Assembly (NCBI GenBank): GCA_015068655.1
Contig: SVKC01000003.1
Coordinates: 1-64,000 of the forward strand
DNA length: 64,000 nucleotides
Direction: 5' to 3'
Source: Oscillospiraceae bacterium
GTDB lineage: Bacteria > Bacillota > Clostridia > Monoglobales > Monoglobaceae
In this document: piece by piece, positions 7,452-15,535 of the stretch
Position numbering within the stretch: the first letter of the stretch is position 1
Layout of the letters: each line of letters starts with the position of its first letter
The notes under the pieces: generated by a model
What the model saw: only the letters and a program-made list of their open reading frames with translations
Told to the model about the DNA's origin: nothing
Database searches by the model: none
Position numbers and translations under genes: made by a program

Positions 7452-8435
7452 ATGAAATCTTCAAATCAAAAACTGAAGCTTCTTTATCTAATGAAAATTT
7501 TACTGGAAAAAACAGACGAGGAGCATACGCTGACAGTTGCTCAACTGATTGAAGAACTGGACCGTTATGGGGTTTCTGCTGAACGGAAGAGTATTTATGA
7601 CGATTTGGAGTGCCTGAGAACTTATGGACTGGATATTTGTTCCGTAAAGGCAAAAAGCTTTGGTTATTTTGTGGCAAGCCGTGACTTTGAGCTTCCTGAA
7701 CTGAAGCTTTTGGTGGACAGTGTTCAGGCGTCAAAGTTTATTACAAAGAAAAAAAGTCTGGAGCTTATTTCAAAGATTGAGGGGCTCACAAGCCACAATA
7801 ATGCCATAAAGCTCCGCCGTCAGGTTTTTGTTGCAAATCGTGTAAAAACGGTCAACGAAAAGATATACTATAATGTAGATATTATTCATGAGGCTATTTC
7901 TGAAAACTGCCAGATAACATTCAAGTATTTTGAATTGGATGTGGATAAGAAAAAGGTTTATCGGAAGAATGGCGGGCTTTATACCGAGTCACCTCTTGCT
8001 TTGAGCTGGGATGACGAGAATTATTATATGATTGTCTACAAGAAAAAGTACGGAAGCTTTGCTCATTATCGTGTGGACAAAATGGAGAGCATTTCTATTA
8101 TTGATGAAAAACGCCAGCTCCCGGAAGAAAGCTTTGACCTTTCGGAATACACAAAATCGGTGTTCTCTATGTTTGGCGGAAATGAGGTAAAGGTTTCGGT
8201 GAAATTCCACAACTCTTTGGCAGGGGTTGTTTTTGACCGTTTTGGTACGGAGGTACCTACCTTGAGGGTTGATGATGAGCATTTTCTTTGTAATATGAAT
8301 GTGGCGGTAAGTCCCGTTTTTCTTGGCTGGCTTGTGGGGCTTGGCGATAAAGCTGAAATAATCTCTCCTGATTCGGTAGTAAGTGAAATGAAGGAGCATC
8401 TCGAAAAGCTCAAGGCTCTTTATGATAAAAAATAA
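7452..8435 (+). CDS. WYL-domain transcriptional regulator (HTH_11-WYL)
   Basis: A 327-residue regulator. An HTH_11 winged helix occupies residues ~8-70 (LLEKTDEEHTLTVAQLIEEL), and a WYL domain lies at ~135-215 (FKYFELD... LSWDDENYYMIVY), followed by a WCX-like C-terminal extension. GAGGG precedes the ATG at 7452; the in-frame GTG at 7440 lacks a site. WYL proteins bind nucleotides or small ligands and often regulate an adjacent gene. Its stop codon lies 9 bp before the left end of the IS30 element, so whatever once followed it is now 1.65 kb away, probably the microprotein at 10191. Confidence 0.85.
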   Translation: MKSSNQKLKLLYLMKILLEKTDEEHTLTVAQLIEELDRYGVSAERKSIYDDLECLRTYGLDICSVKAKSFGYFVASRDFELPELKLLVDSVQASKFITKKKSLELISKIEGLTSHNNAIKLRRQVFVANRVKTVNEKIYYNVDIIHEAISENCQITFKYFELDVDKKKVYRKNGGLYTESPLALSWDDENYYMIVYKKKYGSFAHYRVDKMESISIIDEKRQLPEESFDLSEYTKSVFSMFGGNEVKVSVKFHNSLAGVVFDRFGTEVPTLRVDDEHFLCNMNVAVSPVFLGWLVGLGDKAEIISPDSVVSEMKEHLEKLKALYDKK

Positions 8436-8444
8436 AAAATAAAA

Positions 8445-10096
8445 CCTAAAATGAAAAACTAAACGCAAGTCGGGATAAGGATGGTTTAAGAAAGTTCTTA
8501 AATAATAGTGATTTTTTGCTCAAAATAGTGTATAATGACATTAAAACTGTTGGATATACACTGTTTCGAAGCATAGCAAACAAGCAATGGTCAAAATTTT
8601 TATAAAATTAAATGAGACCCTTGCCTGATTGTGAATATGGCGTAGCTGTCTGACCTTTTAAATGGTTACTTTTTACGTTTTAATAGCTTTGGCTTCAAAC
8701 ACACTTCATCGAGTGGGATCGGAGAAAGTGCGAGTGTTTCCAACAGTTTTTTCTGTTCGTCAGTTTGCATCAGGTCAAATGGAGTATTGTTTTCGAAAAG
8801 CTCCCGTACAACACTGTTTACATGACAAATTATGAGATGAATATCTTCATCTTCCAAGGTGTTGAAATTAAAGCCTTTAGGTAAAACTTGCCTGAGGATA
8901 ACATGATTTTTCTCAATGCGACCTTTTTGCCATGAGGCTTGCGGATCGCAGTAAAAAACGCGTGTTCTTCTCGCTCCGTTTTCGGTATATTCAAGATGAT
9001 GAGAGCCTTTAAATTCCACACCATTGTCTGTGAGAATAACCGGAAACAGTTTACGGAAAGTATCCAGTCCCAGGTGCAATGTAAGTTTATCAAATACATC
9101 TTTAACGCTCTTTTGTGTGCCGTCAGGCATAAGAAAAACAAGCATAAAGTTTGTTTGACGGAAAATCATTGTAAGTAGCACCTTATGGCTGCCTCTGGCA
9201 CCTTTTACGGTATCCATTTCAACTACAGGAAGATTGGGATTCTGTTCCATAAATGAAGTAAAGTCGGTATAAGTGCGACCTTTTCGATATTGATAATCCA
9301 TTTTCATAACAACATCGTGCGGATGCCTTTGTCGATAACGAACTTTCTTTGGTAAATCGATATTTTTGATATGAAACGCATTCATATCAATGTAGTTGTA
9401 AATTGTCTTTTCTGAAAGCCCGATTTCATCTGCATGAGATGCAAAAATATGATTGATGGACTGACCTTTGTTGATAAGCGGTGCTAAAATATCGTTGATT
9501 TCCATAAGTCTTTCGGGATTGGTGCGAATACCTTTTCGGGACGTGCTTAATTCCTTGATATATTCTGCGTGAGCTCTGTGTGCGGTGTAATATGCGTGAT
9601 TTCGCCTGCAGGTCTTTTCTTCTGGGCAACAAGTACACACATAGGGCGGATTATCTAATAAAGGACAATGCAATGACAGATAATCGTGGCACAAATCATG
9701 GCAGGAATATTCAGTACAGGTTTTGCAGCGAGAAAAGCAAGTATACTTGCTTTCTGTATCACAAAGGTTACGCCTTAAACAAGTACGATAGTTGGCACAA
9801 TCATTATTGGTATAGACATTACCATTTACGAAACAACGATGATTTTTGACTTCTCTTGATATGGTTGTAGCACTTCTGTTAAGGTGTCTTGCTATGTAAG
9901 CAAATGACACATCAAGAGCCAAATATTTTTCGATAATAGCTCTGTCGGATAGTGTAAGATGTTTACTCATAGGTCTGCTCCTTTCCGGTCAGACAGCTAA
10001 GAGTATTATCACATAAATATATAAATTTGTAAAACTAAATGCACGATTGTAAAAGTAAAAGTCAGTAATTTCTGGCGTTTAATTTTACAATTAAGG
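8445..10096 (-). mobile_element. IS30-family insertion sequence, apparently complete
   Basis: A 1652-bp element. Imperfect terminal inverted repeats of 25 bp lie at 8445-8469 and 10072-10096 with 20 of 25 positions matching (shared core TAAACGC). It is flanked by ATAAAA on both sides (8439-8444, 10097-10102), a possible target duplication, though the flank is low-complexity and a longer 16-bp direct repeat overlaps it. A second, perfect 13-bp inverted pair TAGCTGTCTGACC lies inside at 8643-8655 and 9987-9999, tightly around the transposase. Further GTAAAACTAAATGC-like motifs occur at 10029 and 10049. About 175 bp left of the transposase are non-coding. Confidence 0.75.
8666..9970 (-). CDS. 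IS30-family transposase
   Basis: A 434-residue DDE transposase. Residues 1-45 form an HTH (LTLSDRAIIEKYLALD... SATTISREV), a cysteine-rich segment follows (~65-120, with repeated CxxC-type pairs), and the catalytic core has VVEMDTVKG, VILTDNGVEFKG and the E in GRIEKNHV, the expected D-D-E order. The frame is intact, so the enzyme is probably active. AAGGAG lies just before the ATG and inside the gap to the 13-bp inner inverted repeat. At 434 residues it is longer than classic IS30 transposase (~380) because of the cysteine-rich insert. Confidence 0.95.
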   Translation of the reverse strand: MSKHLTLSDRAIIEKYLALDVSFAYIARHLNRSATTISREVKNHRCFVNGNVYTNNDCANYRTCLRRNLCDTESKYTCFSRCKTCTEYSCHDLCHDYLSLHCPLLDNPPYVCTCCPEEKTCRRNHAYYTAHRAHAEYIKELSTSRKGIRTNPERLMEINDILAPLINKGQSINHIFASHADEIGLSEKTIYNYIDMNAFHIKNIDLPKKVRYRQRHPHDVVMKMDYQYRKGRTYTDFTSFMEQNPNLPVVEMDTVKGARGSHKVLLTMIFRQTNFMLVFLMPDGTQKSVKDVFDKLTLHLGLDTFRKLFPVILTDNGVEFKGSHHLEYTENGARRTRVFYCDPQASWQKGRIEKNHVILRQVLPKGFNFNTLEDEDIHLIICHVNSVVRELFENNTPFDLMQTDEQKKLLETLALSPIPLDEVCLKPKLLKRKK

Positions 10097-10112
10097 ATAA
10101 AAAATAAAAAAG

Positions 10113-10136
10113 TTCTGTCCGTATTTTTGGACAGAA
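10113..10136. promoter_or_regulatory. TTCTGTCC/GGACAGAA dyad, candidate WYL operator over a -35
   Basis: A perfect 8-bp inverted repeat with an 8-bp spacer. Its right arm contains TTGGAC (10127-10132), which with TGTATC at 10150-10155 gives a 17-bp-spaced weak promoter for the small ORF at 10191. A dyad on the -35 next to a regulator gene suggests an operator. Confidence 0.45.
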
Positions 10137-10190
10137 AATGTATTATTCTTGTATCAAGACAAAGAAAAAAATGTTTTGGAGGTACTTGAT

Positions 10191-10304
10191 ATGAGAGTTT
10201 TGGGTGTTATACTGGCGATGTCGGTTTTTTCGGTTTATCCTGCACTTTGTTTTGCAATTTTGCTTGCAACGGCATTTTTCTCAAGGCCTGATATTGTGGA
10301 ATAG
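10191..10304 (+). CDS. 37-residue hydrophobic microprotein
   Basis: The ORF is preceded by GGAGG 8 bases upstream of its ATG, an excellent ribosome-binding site. The peptide starts MRVLGVILAMSVFSVYP and is a single hydrophobic segment to residue ~29 with a short polar tail ending RPDIVE. It could be a one-pass membrane microprotein or a stranded signal peptide. An operator-like dyad and a weak promoter lie upstream. I do not recognise the family. Before the IS30 insertion it would have been the first gene after the WYL regulator, which makes it a possible target. The region 10305-10324 after it holds no terminator. Confidence 0.55.
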   Translation: MRVLGVILAMSVFSVYPALCFAILLATAFFSRPDIVE

Positions 10305-10324
10305 AGGTAGTTTGAATTTGTTGC

Positions 10325-10440
10325 GTTGCGATATGATGATATAAATTCCTTTATCTCGTTGCCGCAAGGCAACATATCGCATCGAAGATATATCGCGTAC
10401 GAAGTACATATAACAAATTCCGTCAGGAATTTATATCGTT
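10325..10440 (-). repeat. Modular palindromic intergenic repeat, copy D (truncated, inverted)
   Basis: Read on the minus strand it begins with the same ~26 bp as copy A right after an identical terminator, diverges in the second module, and ends after the GGAATTTATATC arm. It follows the tRNA-Glu terminator in the direction of tRNA transcription. Confidence 0.75.
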
Positions 10441-10476
10441 GAAAAAAGCGTACTGAATTTTCAGTACGCTTTTTTC
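10441..10476 (-). terminator. Intrinsic terminator of tRNA-Glu
   Basis: A 16-bp perfect stem with a 4-base loop and T-run directly abuts the 3' CCA of the tRNA gene. It is identical to the hairpin at 4-39. Confidence 0.85.
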
Positions 10477-10477
10477 A

Positions 10478-10552
10478 TGGTGACTCCTAGGGGATTCGAA
10501 CCCCTGTAGCCGCCGTGAGAGGGCGGAGTCTTAACCACTTGACCAAGGAGCC
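10478..10552 (-). tRNA. tRNA-Glu (anticodon CTC)
   Basis: A 75-nt cloverleaf with encoded CCA. The acceptor stem pairs GGCTCCT with AGGAGTC (one G-T). The anticodon stem CCGCC/GGCGG encloses CTCTCAC, giving anticodon CTC, and the T arm reads GGGGTTCGAATCCCC. It decodes GAG. It is downstream of tRNA-Met on the same strand, with a hairpin between them. Confidence 0.93.
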
Positions 10553-10578
10553 ATATAAAAGTTTTGTTTCCCTTGTGG

Positions 10579-10606
10579 AAAACCCGTGTTTTGGAACACG
10601 GGTTTT
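10579..10606 (-). terminator. Hairpin between tRNA-Met and tRNA-Glu
   Basis: A 12-bp perfect stem (AAAACCCGTGTT/AACACGGGTTTT) with a 4-base loop. On the minus strand it is followed by only TTTT within the stem, so termination may be partial, or it may be a processing signal. Confidence 0.55.
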
Positions 10607-10611
10607 CAGGG

Positions 10612-10688
10612 TGGTAGCGGTAACTAGATTCGAACTAGTGACACTACGGGTATGAACCGTATGCTCTAGCCAACTGAGCTATACCGCC
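10612..10688 (-). tRNA. tRNA-Met (anticodon CAT, elongator type)
   Basis: A 77-nt cloverleaf with encoded CCA. The acceptor GGCGGTA pairs with TACCGCT. The anticodon stem TACGG/CCGTA encloses TTCATAC, and the T arm is CTAGTTCGAATCTAG. The paired (G-T) first acceptor position and a D arm of elongator type argue against initiator tRNA; a tRNA-Ile2 with modified C34 is less likely but not excluded. Confidence 0.88.
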
Positions 10689-10715
10689 ATATGCTTGTCC
10701 AAACGGACATATGAT

Positions 10716-10744
10716 ATAATAACATATTATTTCCCAAATGTCAA
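10716..10744 (-). promoter_or_regulatory. Promoter of the tRNA-Met/tRNA-Glu unit
   Basis: On the minus strand TTGACA, 17-bp spacer, TATTAT, 28 bp upstream of the tRNA-Met 5' end. Confidence 0.8.
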
Positions 10745-10809
10745 TACCTGAATACAAAAATTTTCAAATATTTTTTGAGAATTTACGATATTTTTGGGGA
10801 TTATTTTAA

Positions 10810-10847
10810 AAATCCCCTTTGCGGAAAAATATCTGCAAAGGGGATTT
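10810..10847 (-). terminator. Intrinsic terminator of the stalk-domain protein gene
   Basis: A 13-bp perfect stem AAATCCCCTTTGC/GCAAAGGGGATTT with a 12-base loop and a T-rich tail on the minus strand. Confidence 0.75.
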
Positions 10848-10862
10848 GTGGTTCCAATAAAA

Positions 10863-12314
10863 TCAGAAGCTTTGAGTGTAGAAATCTACGTAATTCATTC
10901 CTGTCATAAGATCCTTCTGTGCGGAAGCAAGGCTCCAGCCGAATACCTGTTCGAAAAGGGAAGAACCTACATAGGTATATTCGCCCAGGAGAAGAACCTT
11001 TGATGCATTTTGCGGTGTGCCGTCCAGAAGAATTTCTGTTGAGTCAACTGTAAGGGTGAGAGTAGAGAAGCCCGGGAAATATTCGCTGTTTGCAACGATT
11101 ACGCCGTTGTCATAGCTTAAGGAAACCGAGTCATCATATGCACTTTCGAGAATTGCTCTCAGGGGAACATAAATTTCTCCGTCAATAATAGGAAGCGTTT
11201 CTGTCTCTGTCCATGCTGAAAAATAAGGATACGCGGGATAGGATTCTTCGTAGAAGCCGTTGTCGTCATAGGTTGGATAGAGGCCTTCCGGTGTAAAGGA
11301 GTTTTCCTCAGTAAGCTCAGGAATATCTACCTTTGTTTTGCCTATTTTGCTGAATGAAGCCTTTGAATTCATAGAAAAATCAAGAAGTCCCGGTGATTCA
11401 AGCTCCCATTCATCATCAAAGAGCTCGGTTGTTATCTTTTTGAGGTCAACGGAGATGTCTGCCGCCATATCTACGGTTGCAATTTTTCCGCCACGAAGAT
11501 TATATTCATAGCGGATTCCATTTTCGCCAAGAAGCTGCAAGCCGTCAAGGGGCGGAATGCTTTCAAGAGCTGATGTGAAATCAACAGGCGAACCTTCTTC
11601 GCCAAAGCTGTCATAGAGTATGTCGCCAAACTTTGTTACAAGAATGGGAATAAGTTCGTCAACCATAGAAACAAGGGCATTGTTGTCAATTTTCACAATA
11701 CAGCTTGATGCAGAAAACTTGATGTCTGCATATTTTTCAAGGAGTTCAAGGGAATATTCGCTTATGGAACCAACCACATCTTTTGAAAGGAGCGTTTCCA
11801 TATAAGTTGTATACTGCTGAGCTTCCTCTTCGGTTTCAAACATATCGTATAAGTCTATGACCAGATATTTGTTGAGAAGAGGAGCGGAATAGATTATCTT
11901 GTATACAGGTGTTTCTGAATTCAAATCATACTGCATCCACATTCCTGATTTTGAATCAACACTTACAGAAAGATTGGAGTTCACGTTGACGGTCTGCAGG
12001 GATGCAGAGGTCAGGGCAAATTCACCTTTGCGCAAATCATCGGACATATCCACCTGAAGCTTCATTGAGGAACTGTTTGAAAGAAGACTTTCGAGAAGTG
12101 ATTTCACATCAACAAAACAGTTGATTTCATCAGGCATTTCGATTTCCTTTAAAAGCTCCAGAACCTCGTCACAGTTGTCAAAGGTCATTGAAAAGCTGTA
12201 TTCAGCGGAGTAGTTGTTGTAGCTATCCCGCATAAAATCAGGAAGCTCGGCGCTGACAGAAAGAGATGACAGAATAAATGTCAATGCAAGTACAAGTGTA
12301 AGTAACTTTTTCAT
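10863..12314 (-). CDS. Secreted protein with a C-terminal copper-amine-oxidase-N-like (stalk) domain
   Basis: A 483-residue exported protein. The signal peptide is clear (MKKLLTLVLALTFILSS, cleavage likely after SVSA at ~22). Residues ~25-350 are an uncharacterised domain rich in D/E and S. Residues ~370-480 carry the stalk pattern (PIIDGEIYVPLRAILESAY... LDGTPQNASKVLLLGEYTYVGSSLFEQVFGW), common in surface proteins of Clostridia. It has its own promoter and terminator. Neither sortase nor lipobox motif is seen, so it is probably secreted or held by the stalk domain. Function unknown. Confidence 0.8.
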   Translation of the reverse strand: MKKLLTLVLALTFILSSLSVSAELPDFMRDSYNNYSAEYSFSMTFDNCDEVLELLKEIEMPDEINCFVDVKSLLESLLSNSSSMKLQVDMSDDLRKGEFALTSASLQTVNVNSNLSVSVDSKSGMWMQYDLNSETPVYKIIYSAPLLNKYLVIDLYDMFETEEEAQQYTTYMETLLSKDVVGSISEYSLELLEKYADIKFSASSCIVKIDNNALVSMVDELIPILVTKFGDILYDSFGEEGSPVDFTSALESIPPLDGLQLLGENGIRYEYNLRGGKIATVDMAADISVDLKKITTELFDDEWELESPGLLDFSMNSKASFSKIGKTKVDIPELTEENSFTPEGLYPTYDDNGFYEESYPAYPYFSAWTETETLPIIDGEIYVPLRAILESAYDDSVSLSYDNGVIVANSEYFPGFSTLTLTVDSTEILLDGTPQNASKVLLLGEYTYVGSSLFEQVFGWSLASAQKDLMTGMNYVDFYTQSF

Positions 12315-12368
12315 AAGAAAATCCTCCTTATTTTATATGAGAAAACTTTTTTCTCAAGATATATATTA

Positions 12369-12397
12369 AGTATAGCACATATGGTATTTTTATGCAA
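12369..12397 (-). promoter_or_regulatory. Promoter of the stalk-domain protein gene
   Basis: Minus strand TTGCAT, 17-bp spacer, TATACT with extended TGC. AAGGAGG precedes the start codon. Confidence 0.75.
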
Positions 12398-12410
12398 CAA
12401 AATTTGGTAT

Positions 12411-12441
12411 AAAAAATGCGACCATTTCGGTCGCATTTTTA
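12411..12441 (-). terminator. Intrinsic terminator of fba
   Basis: AAAAATGCGACC / GGTCGCATTTTT, 12-bp stem with a 5-base loop, 13 bp after the fba stop. Confidence 0.85.
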
Positions 12442-12453
12442 AGTTTGGTTTTT

Positions 12454-13317
12454 TTATGCTTTGCCAACAGAACCGAAGAGTTCCATTTTTTCCTTAACTG
12501 TTGCCTTGATAGCCTCAGTTCCGGGAGCAAGAAGCTTTCTGGGGTCGAAGCCCTTGCCTTCGAGATCCTTGCCGGCTTCGATATACTTTCTTGTTGCATC
12601 AGCAAAAGAAAGCTGACATTCTGTGTTAACGTTGATTTTGCTAACACCGAGAGAAATTGCTTTCTTAATCATATCCTCGGGAATACCTGTTCCGCCGTGG
12701 AGAACCAGTGGCATAGGAGATGTAGCCTTTTCGATTTCTGCAAGAACCTCAAAGTTGAGACCCTGCCAGTTTTCGGGGTATTTTCCGTGGATGTTGCCGA
12801 TACCTGCAGCAAGAATATCAACACCCAAATCCGCAATCATTTTGCATTCGTTGGGGTCTGCAACTTCGCCTGCACCTACAACGCCGTCTTCTTCGCCGCC
12901 GATTGAACCAACCTCTGCTTCAACAGAGATACCCTTTGAGTTTGCAAGAGCAACAAGCTCCTTTGTCTTTTCGATGTTTTCTTCGATTGAGTAGTGTGAA
13001 CCGTCAAACATAATTGATGAAAAACCTGCTTCCATTGCGTCAAGTGCGCCCTGATAGCTGCCGTGGTCAAGGTGGATTGCAACGGGAACAGTGATGTTCA
13101 GACCTTCAATCATACCCTTCACCATATTTACAACAGTTTTGTAGCCTGTCATATATTTTCCTGCACCTTCGGAAACACCCAGGATTACAGGTGAATTACA
13201 TTCCTGTGCTGTGAGGAGAATTGCCTTTGTCCATTCAAGGTTGTTGATGTTGAACTGACCTACGGCATATTTTCCTTCCTTTGCTTTTTTAAGCATTTCT
13301 GTAACAGATACCAACAT
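12454..13317 (-). CDS. fba: Class II fructose-1,6-bisphosphate aldolase
   Basis: A 287-residue zinc aldolase that splits fructose-1,6-bisphosphate into dihydroxyacetone phosphate and glyceraldehyde-3-phosphate in glycolysis. Visible family marks are AVGQFNINN at the N-terminus, the zinc/active-site region VAIHLDHG (~81-88), the second zinc glutamate/histidine segment SVEAEVGSIGGEEDG, LAAGIGNIHGKYP, and the phosphate-binding VLHGGTGIP. Length and motifs are complete. AGGAGG lies just upstream of the ATG. It is monocistronic, with its own promoter and terminator, and divergent from the LTA-synthase-like gene. Confidence 0.95.
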   Translation of the reverse strand: MLVSVTEMLKKAKEGKYAVGQFNINNLEWTKAILLTAQECNSPVILGVSEGAGKYMTGYKTVVNMVKGMIEGLNITVPVAIHLDHGSYQGALDAMEAGFSSIMFDGSHYSIEENIEKTKELVALANSKGISVEAEVGSIGGEEDGVVGAGEVADPNECKMIADLGVDILAAGIGNIHGKYPENWQGLNFEVLAEIEKATSPMPLVLHGGTGIPEDMIKKAISLGVSKINVNTECQLSFADATRKYIEAGKDLEGKGFDPRKLLAPGTEAIKATVKEKMELFGSVGKA

Positions 13318-13358
13318 TTTTGTTTCCTCCTAAGTTTAACTACTTTATATCCTTATAT

Positions 13359-13387
13359 ATGATACCATTTCACAAAAAATATGTCAA
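13359..13387 (-). promoter_or_regulatory. Promoter of fba
   Basis: Minus strand TTGACA, 17-bp spacer, TATCAT. Confidence 0.75.
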
Positions 13388-13439
13388 GAAAAATTGACAT
13401 TTATCTGACAAATTTTTCAAGATATTTTTAAACTGAGCA

Positions 13440-13468
13440 TTGCATTTTTTGAGGATAAGTGTTAAACT
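13440..13468 (+). promoter_or_regulatory. Promoter of the LTA-synthase-like gene
   Basis: TTGCAT, 17-bp spacer, TAAACT. An expected start near 13475 lies after the upstream GTG at 13459, which supports the internal TTG at 13522 as translation start. Confidence 0.5.
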
Positions 13469-13521
13469 ATATTCCTGACAACATTTTGTGTTTATATTCA
13501 GAAATATCAGAGGTGGTTGTA

Positions 13522-15381
13522 TTGAAAGGGATATTAAAAGGCTTTATGGGCTTTTTCAGGGAGTATTGGGGCGGTATCTTTGCGGTTCTGGCACTTCTCA
13601 TTCCCGATTTGTTGCTGAGGTTTCTTGTGTGGCCAAAGGTAGATGACATTTTTTTTACAACGGTTGTTCCGACACTCTTTAATCTGGCGTGGATTGGACT
13701 TATTCTTTTTGGCTCGGCAGTTTTTCTGCCAAAGAAATGGGGTCGGCTTCTATATATTGTTATTGGCAGTGTTTTTATTGTTTTCGCTTTTGCTCAGTAT
13801 GTTTATTTCGGAATATTTGACCAGTTCTTCCGTCTCATAAGCATCGGTCTTGTGGGTGAGGGCGGAGATTATCTTGATTATGCACTTTCTCATATTGATG
13901 CAAAGCTTATTCTGAGCACTCTTGCCTCGATAGCCTGTCTTGTTTTGGGAGCGGTGAAATGGAAAACTCCCCAAAAAAATACTATAACCTTGAAGCTTTT
14001 TGCACTTGTGCCTGTAGCTGTGATTTCGGCATTGCATATCTTTATGCAGCCGTCCCTCTTTGGGGAGTCGGAAAGTGACTGGGACGCATGGAAAAAGCCC
14101 AGAGTTATTTATCAGGAGTTTGTGGCAGTGAACAAGAGTATGGATATTGCGGGGATTTATCATTTTGTGGCTCGAGACTTCTACAAAACATGGATTGACG
14201 ATGGAAATTACGGCAAAGAGGATTTTGCAAAGGTTGAAAATTTCTTTGAGAAAAAGGCTCAGACAACAAAGAAAAATGAATACACGGGAGCCCTTGAGGG
14301 AAAAAATGTTATTGCAGTTATGCTTGAAGGAATTGATGATTGGCAGATTGATGAAAAGTATACTCCTACCATAAAGTATATGATGAAAAACGGCATAAAT
14401 TTTGGAAATCACCATGCGCCCACCTTTGGAACGGGTTATACTCTGGGAACGGAATTTTGTTTCAACACGGGGTATTATACGCCGATTTCTGCCGTAAGTG
14501 CCGTGAATTATGTTTCCAACCGTTTTCCCGATGCTCTGCCGAAGCTATTCAAGGAAAAGGGGTACAAGGTAAACTCTTTCCATTACAACAATGCGGAGTT
14601 TTACAACAGAAGTGTTTTTCATCACAGTCTGGGTTATGAAAAGTACCATTCTTTTCAGGATTACGGGCTTCCGTTCTATGTTGCCCAGGCGGACAGCAAT
14701 ATTCTGAAAACCGAGGAAATTTATGAAGATATGGTGGCGGGAAAGCCGTTTTTCAGTTTTGTTATAACCTATTCAGGGCATATTCCGTACAGCTTTGAGG
14801 ATGCAAAGCTGGCACTTGCATCGGAAAATCATCCTGACCTTGTTGACCCCGAAATGGATACAGAGGAAAATGCCTGCCGTCTTCTTGCGAGGGATACGGA
14901 CGACTTTTTCCGTCAGCTTCTTGAAAGCCTTGAGCGGGACGGGCTTTTGGAGGATACCGTAATTGTTGTTTATACCGACCATTATGCATACGGCTTTTCG
15001 GACAGAGAAAGACTTCAGGAGCTGAATCGTGAAGTAGGTGATGAAATACTCTATCGTGTTCCGGCGTTTATTTATACTCCCGGTCTTGAAACTGTTGAAG
15101 TGACGAAGCCTACGGGCACGGCTGACCTTTTGCCTACCCTTATTAATCTCTTCGGTCTTGAAAACAGGCACAGCTATATCGGCTCGGACATCCTTTCGGC
15201 AGATTATGAAGGCTTTGTGTATTTTGAGGATGGTTCATGGATGATGGGGGATAAGCATTATGCACCATCGGAGGAACAGGATATATCCGATGAAGAATGG
15301 GTTCAGGAAGGAAACAGAAGAAAGGATGAGCTTTGCGAAATAAATGAAATTGTGATTATGGGAGATTATTTTTCACGGTAA
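13522..15381 (+). CDS. LTA synthase-family phosphoglycerol transferase (sulfatase fold)
   Basis: About 619 residues from the TTG at 13522, chosen because AGAGGTGG lies 5 bases before it. Five hydrophobic segments fill the first ~200 residues, then an extracellular alkaline-phosphatase/sulfatase-fold domain follows. Motifs include VMLEGID (metal glutamate), GTGYTLGTEF with the probable threonine nucleophile, and VVYTDHYAYG (metal Asp-His). LtaS-type enzymes transfer glycerol phosphate from phosphatidylglycerol onto lipid-anchored teichoic acid at the membrane's outer face; other family members use different polymers, so the acceptor is uncertain. It is monocistronic. Confidence 0.85.
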   Translation: MKGILKGFMGFFREYWGGIFAVLALLIPDLLLRFLVWPKVDDIFFTTVVPTLFNLAWIGLILFGSAVFLPKKWGRLLYIVIGSVFIVFAFAQYVYFGIFDQFFRLISIGLVGEGGDYLDYALSHIDAKLILSTLASIACLVLGAVKWKTPQKNTITLKLFALVPVAVISALHIFMQPSLFGESESDWDAWKKPRVIYQEFVAVNKSMDIAGIYHFVARDFYKTWIDDGNYGKEDFAKVENFFEKKAQTTKKNEYTGALEGKNVIAVMLEGIDDWQIDEKYTPTIKYMMKNGINFGNHHAPTFGTGYTLGTEFCFNTGYYTPISAVSAVNYVSNRFPDALPKLFKEKGYKVNSFHYNNAEFYNRSVFHHSLGYEKYHSFQDYGLPFYVAQADSNILKTEEIYEDMVAGKPFFSFVITYSGHIPYSFEDAKLALASENHPDLVDPEMDTEENACRLLARDTDDFFRQLLESLERDGLLEDTVIVVYTDHYAYGFSDRERLQELNREVGDEILYRVPAFIYTPGLETVEVTKPTGTADLLPTLINLFGLENRHSYIGSDILSADYEGFVYFEDGSWMMGDKHYAPSEEQDISDEEWVQEGNRRKDELCEINEIVIMGDYFSR

Positions 15382-15447
15382 GCAGTTGATGTGACAAGGA
15401 TTTTTTTCGTAGTAACATATTTGTAATAAAAAATTCAAAAAATATAC

Positions 15448-15476
15448 TTGTTTTGACATAAGTTTTGTGCTACAAT
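15448..15476 (+). promoter_or_regulatory. Promoter of ireB
   Basis: TTGTTT, 17-bp spacer, TACAAT with extended TGC. A short ACAGC...GGCTGT stem lies in the leader at 15482-15507. Confidence 0.6.
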
Positions 15477-15535
15477 GTAACTACAGCTTTGAAAAATTCT
15501 TTGGCTGTAAATCTGTCCGATGGGAGGGATTGCGA

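Noticed and set aside
8643-9999. The inner 13-bp inverted repeats as the true ends of the IS
   Set aside because: They would leave only 17 bp before the start codon and no promoter, the flanks share no duplication, and the outer 25-bp pair with TAAACGC cores fits IS30-type ends better.
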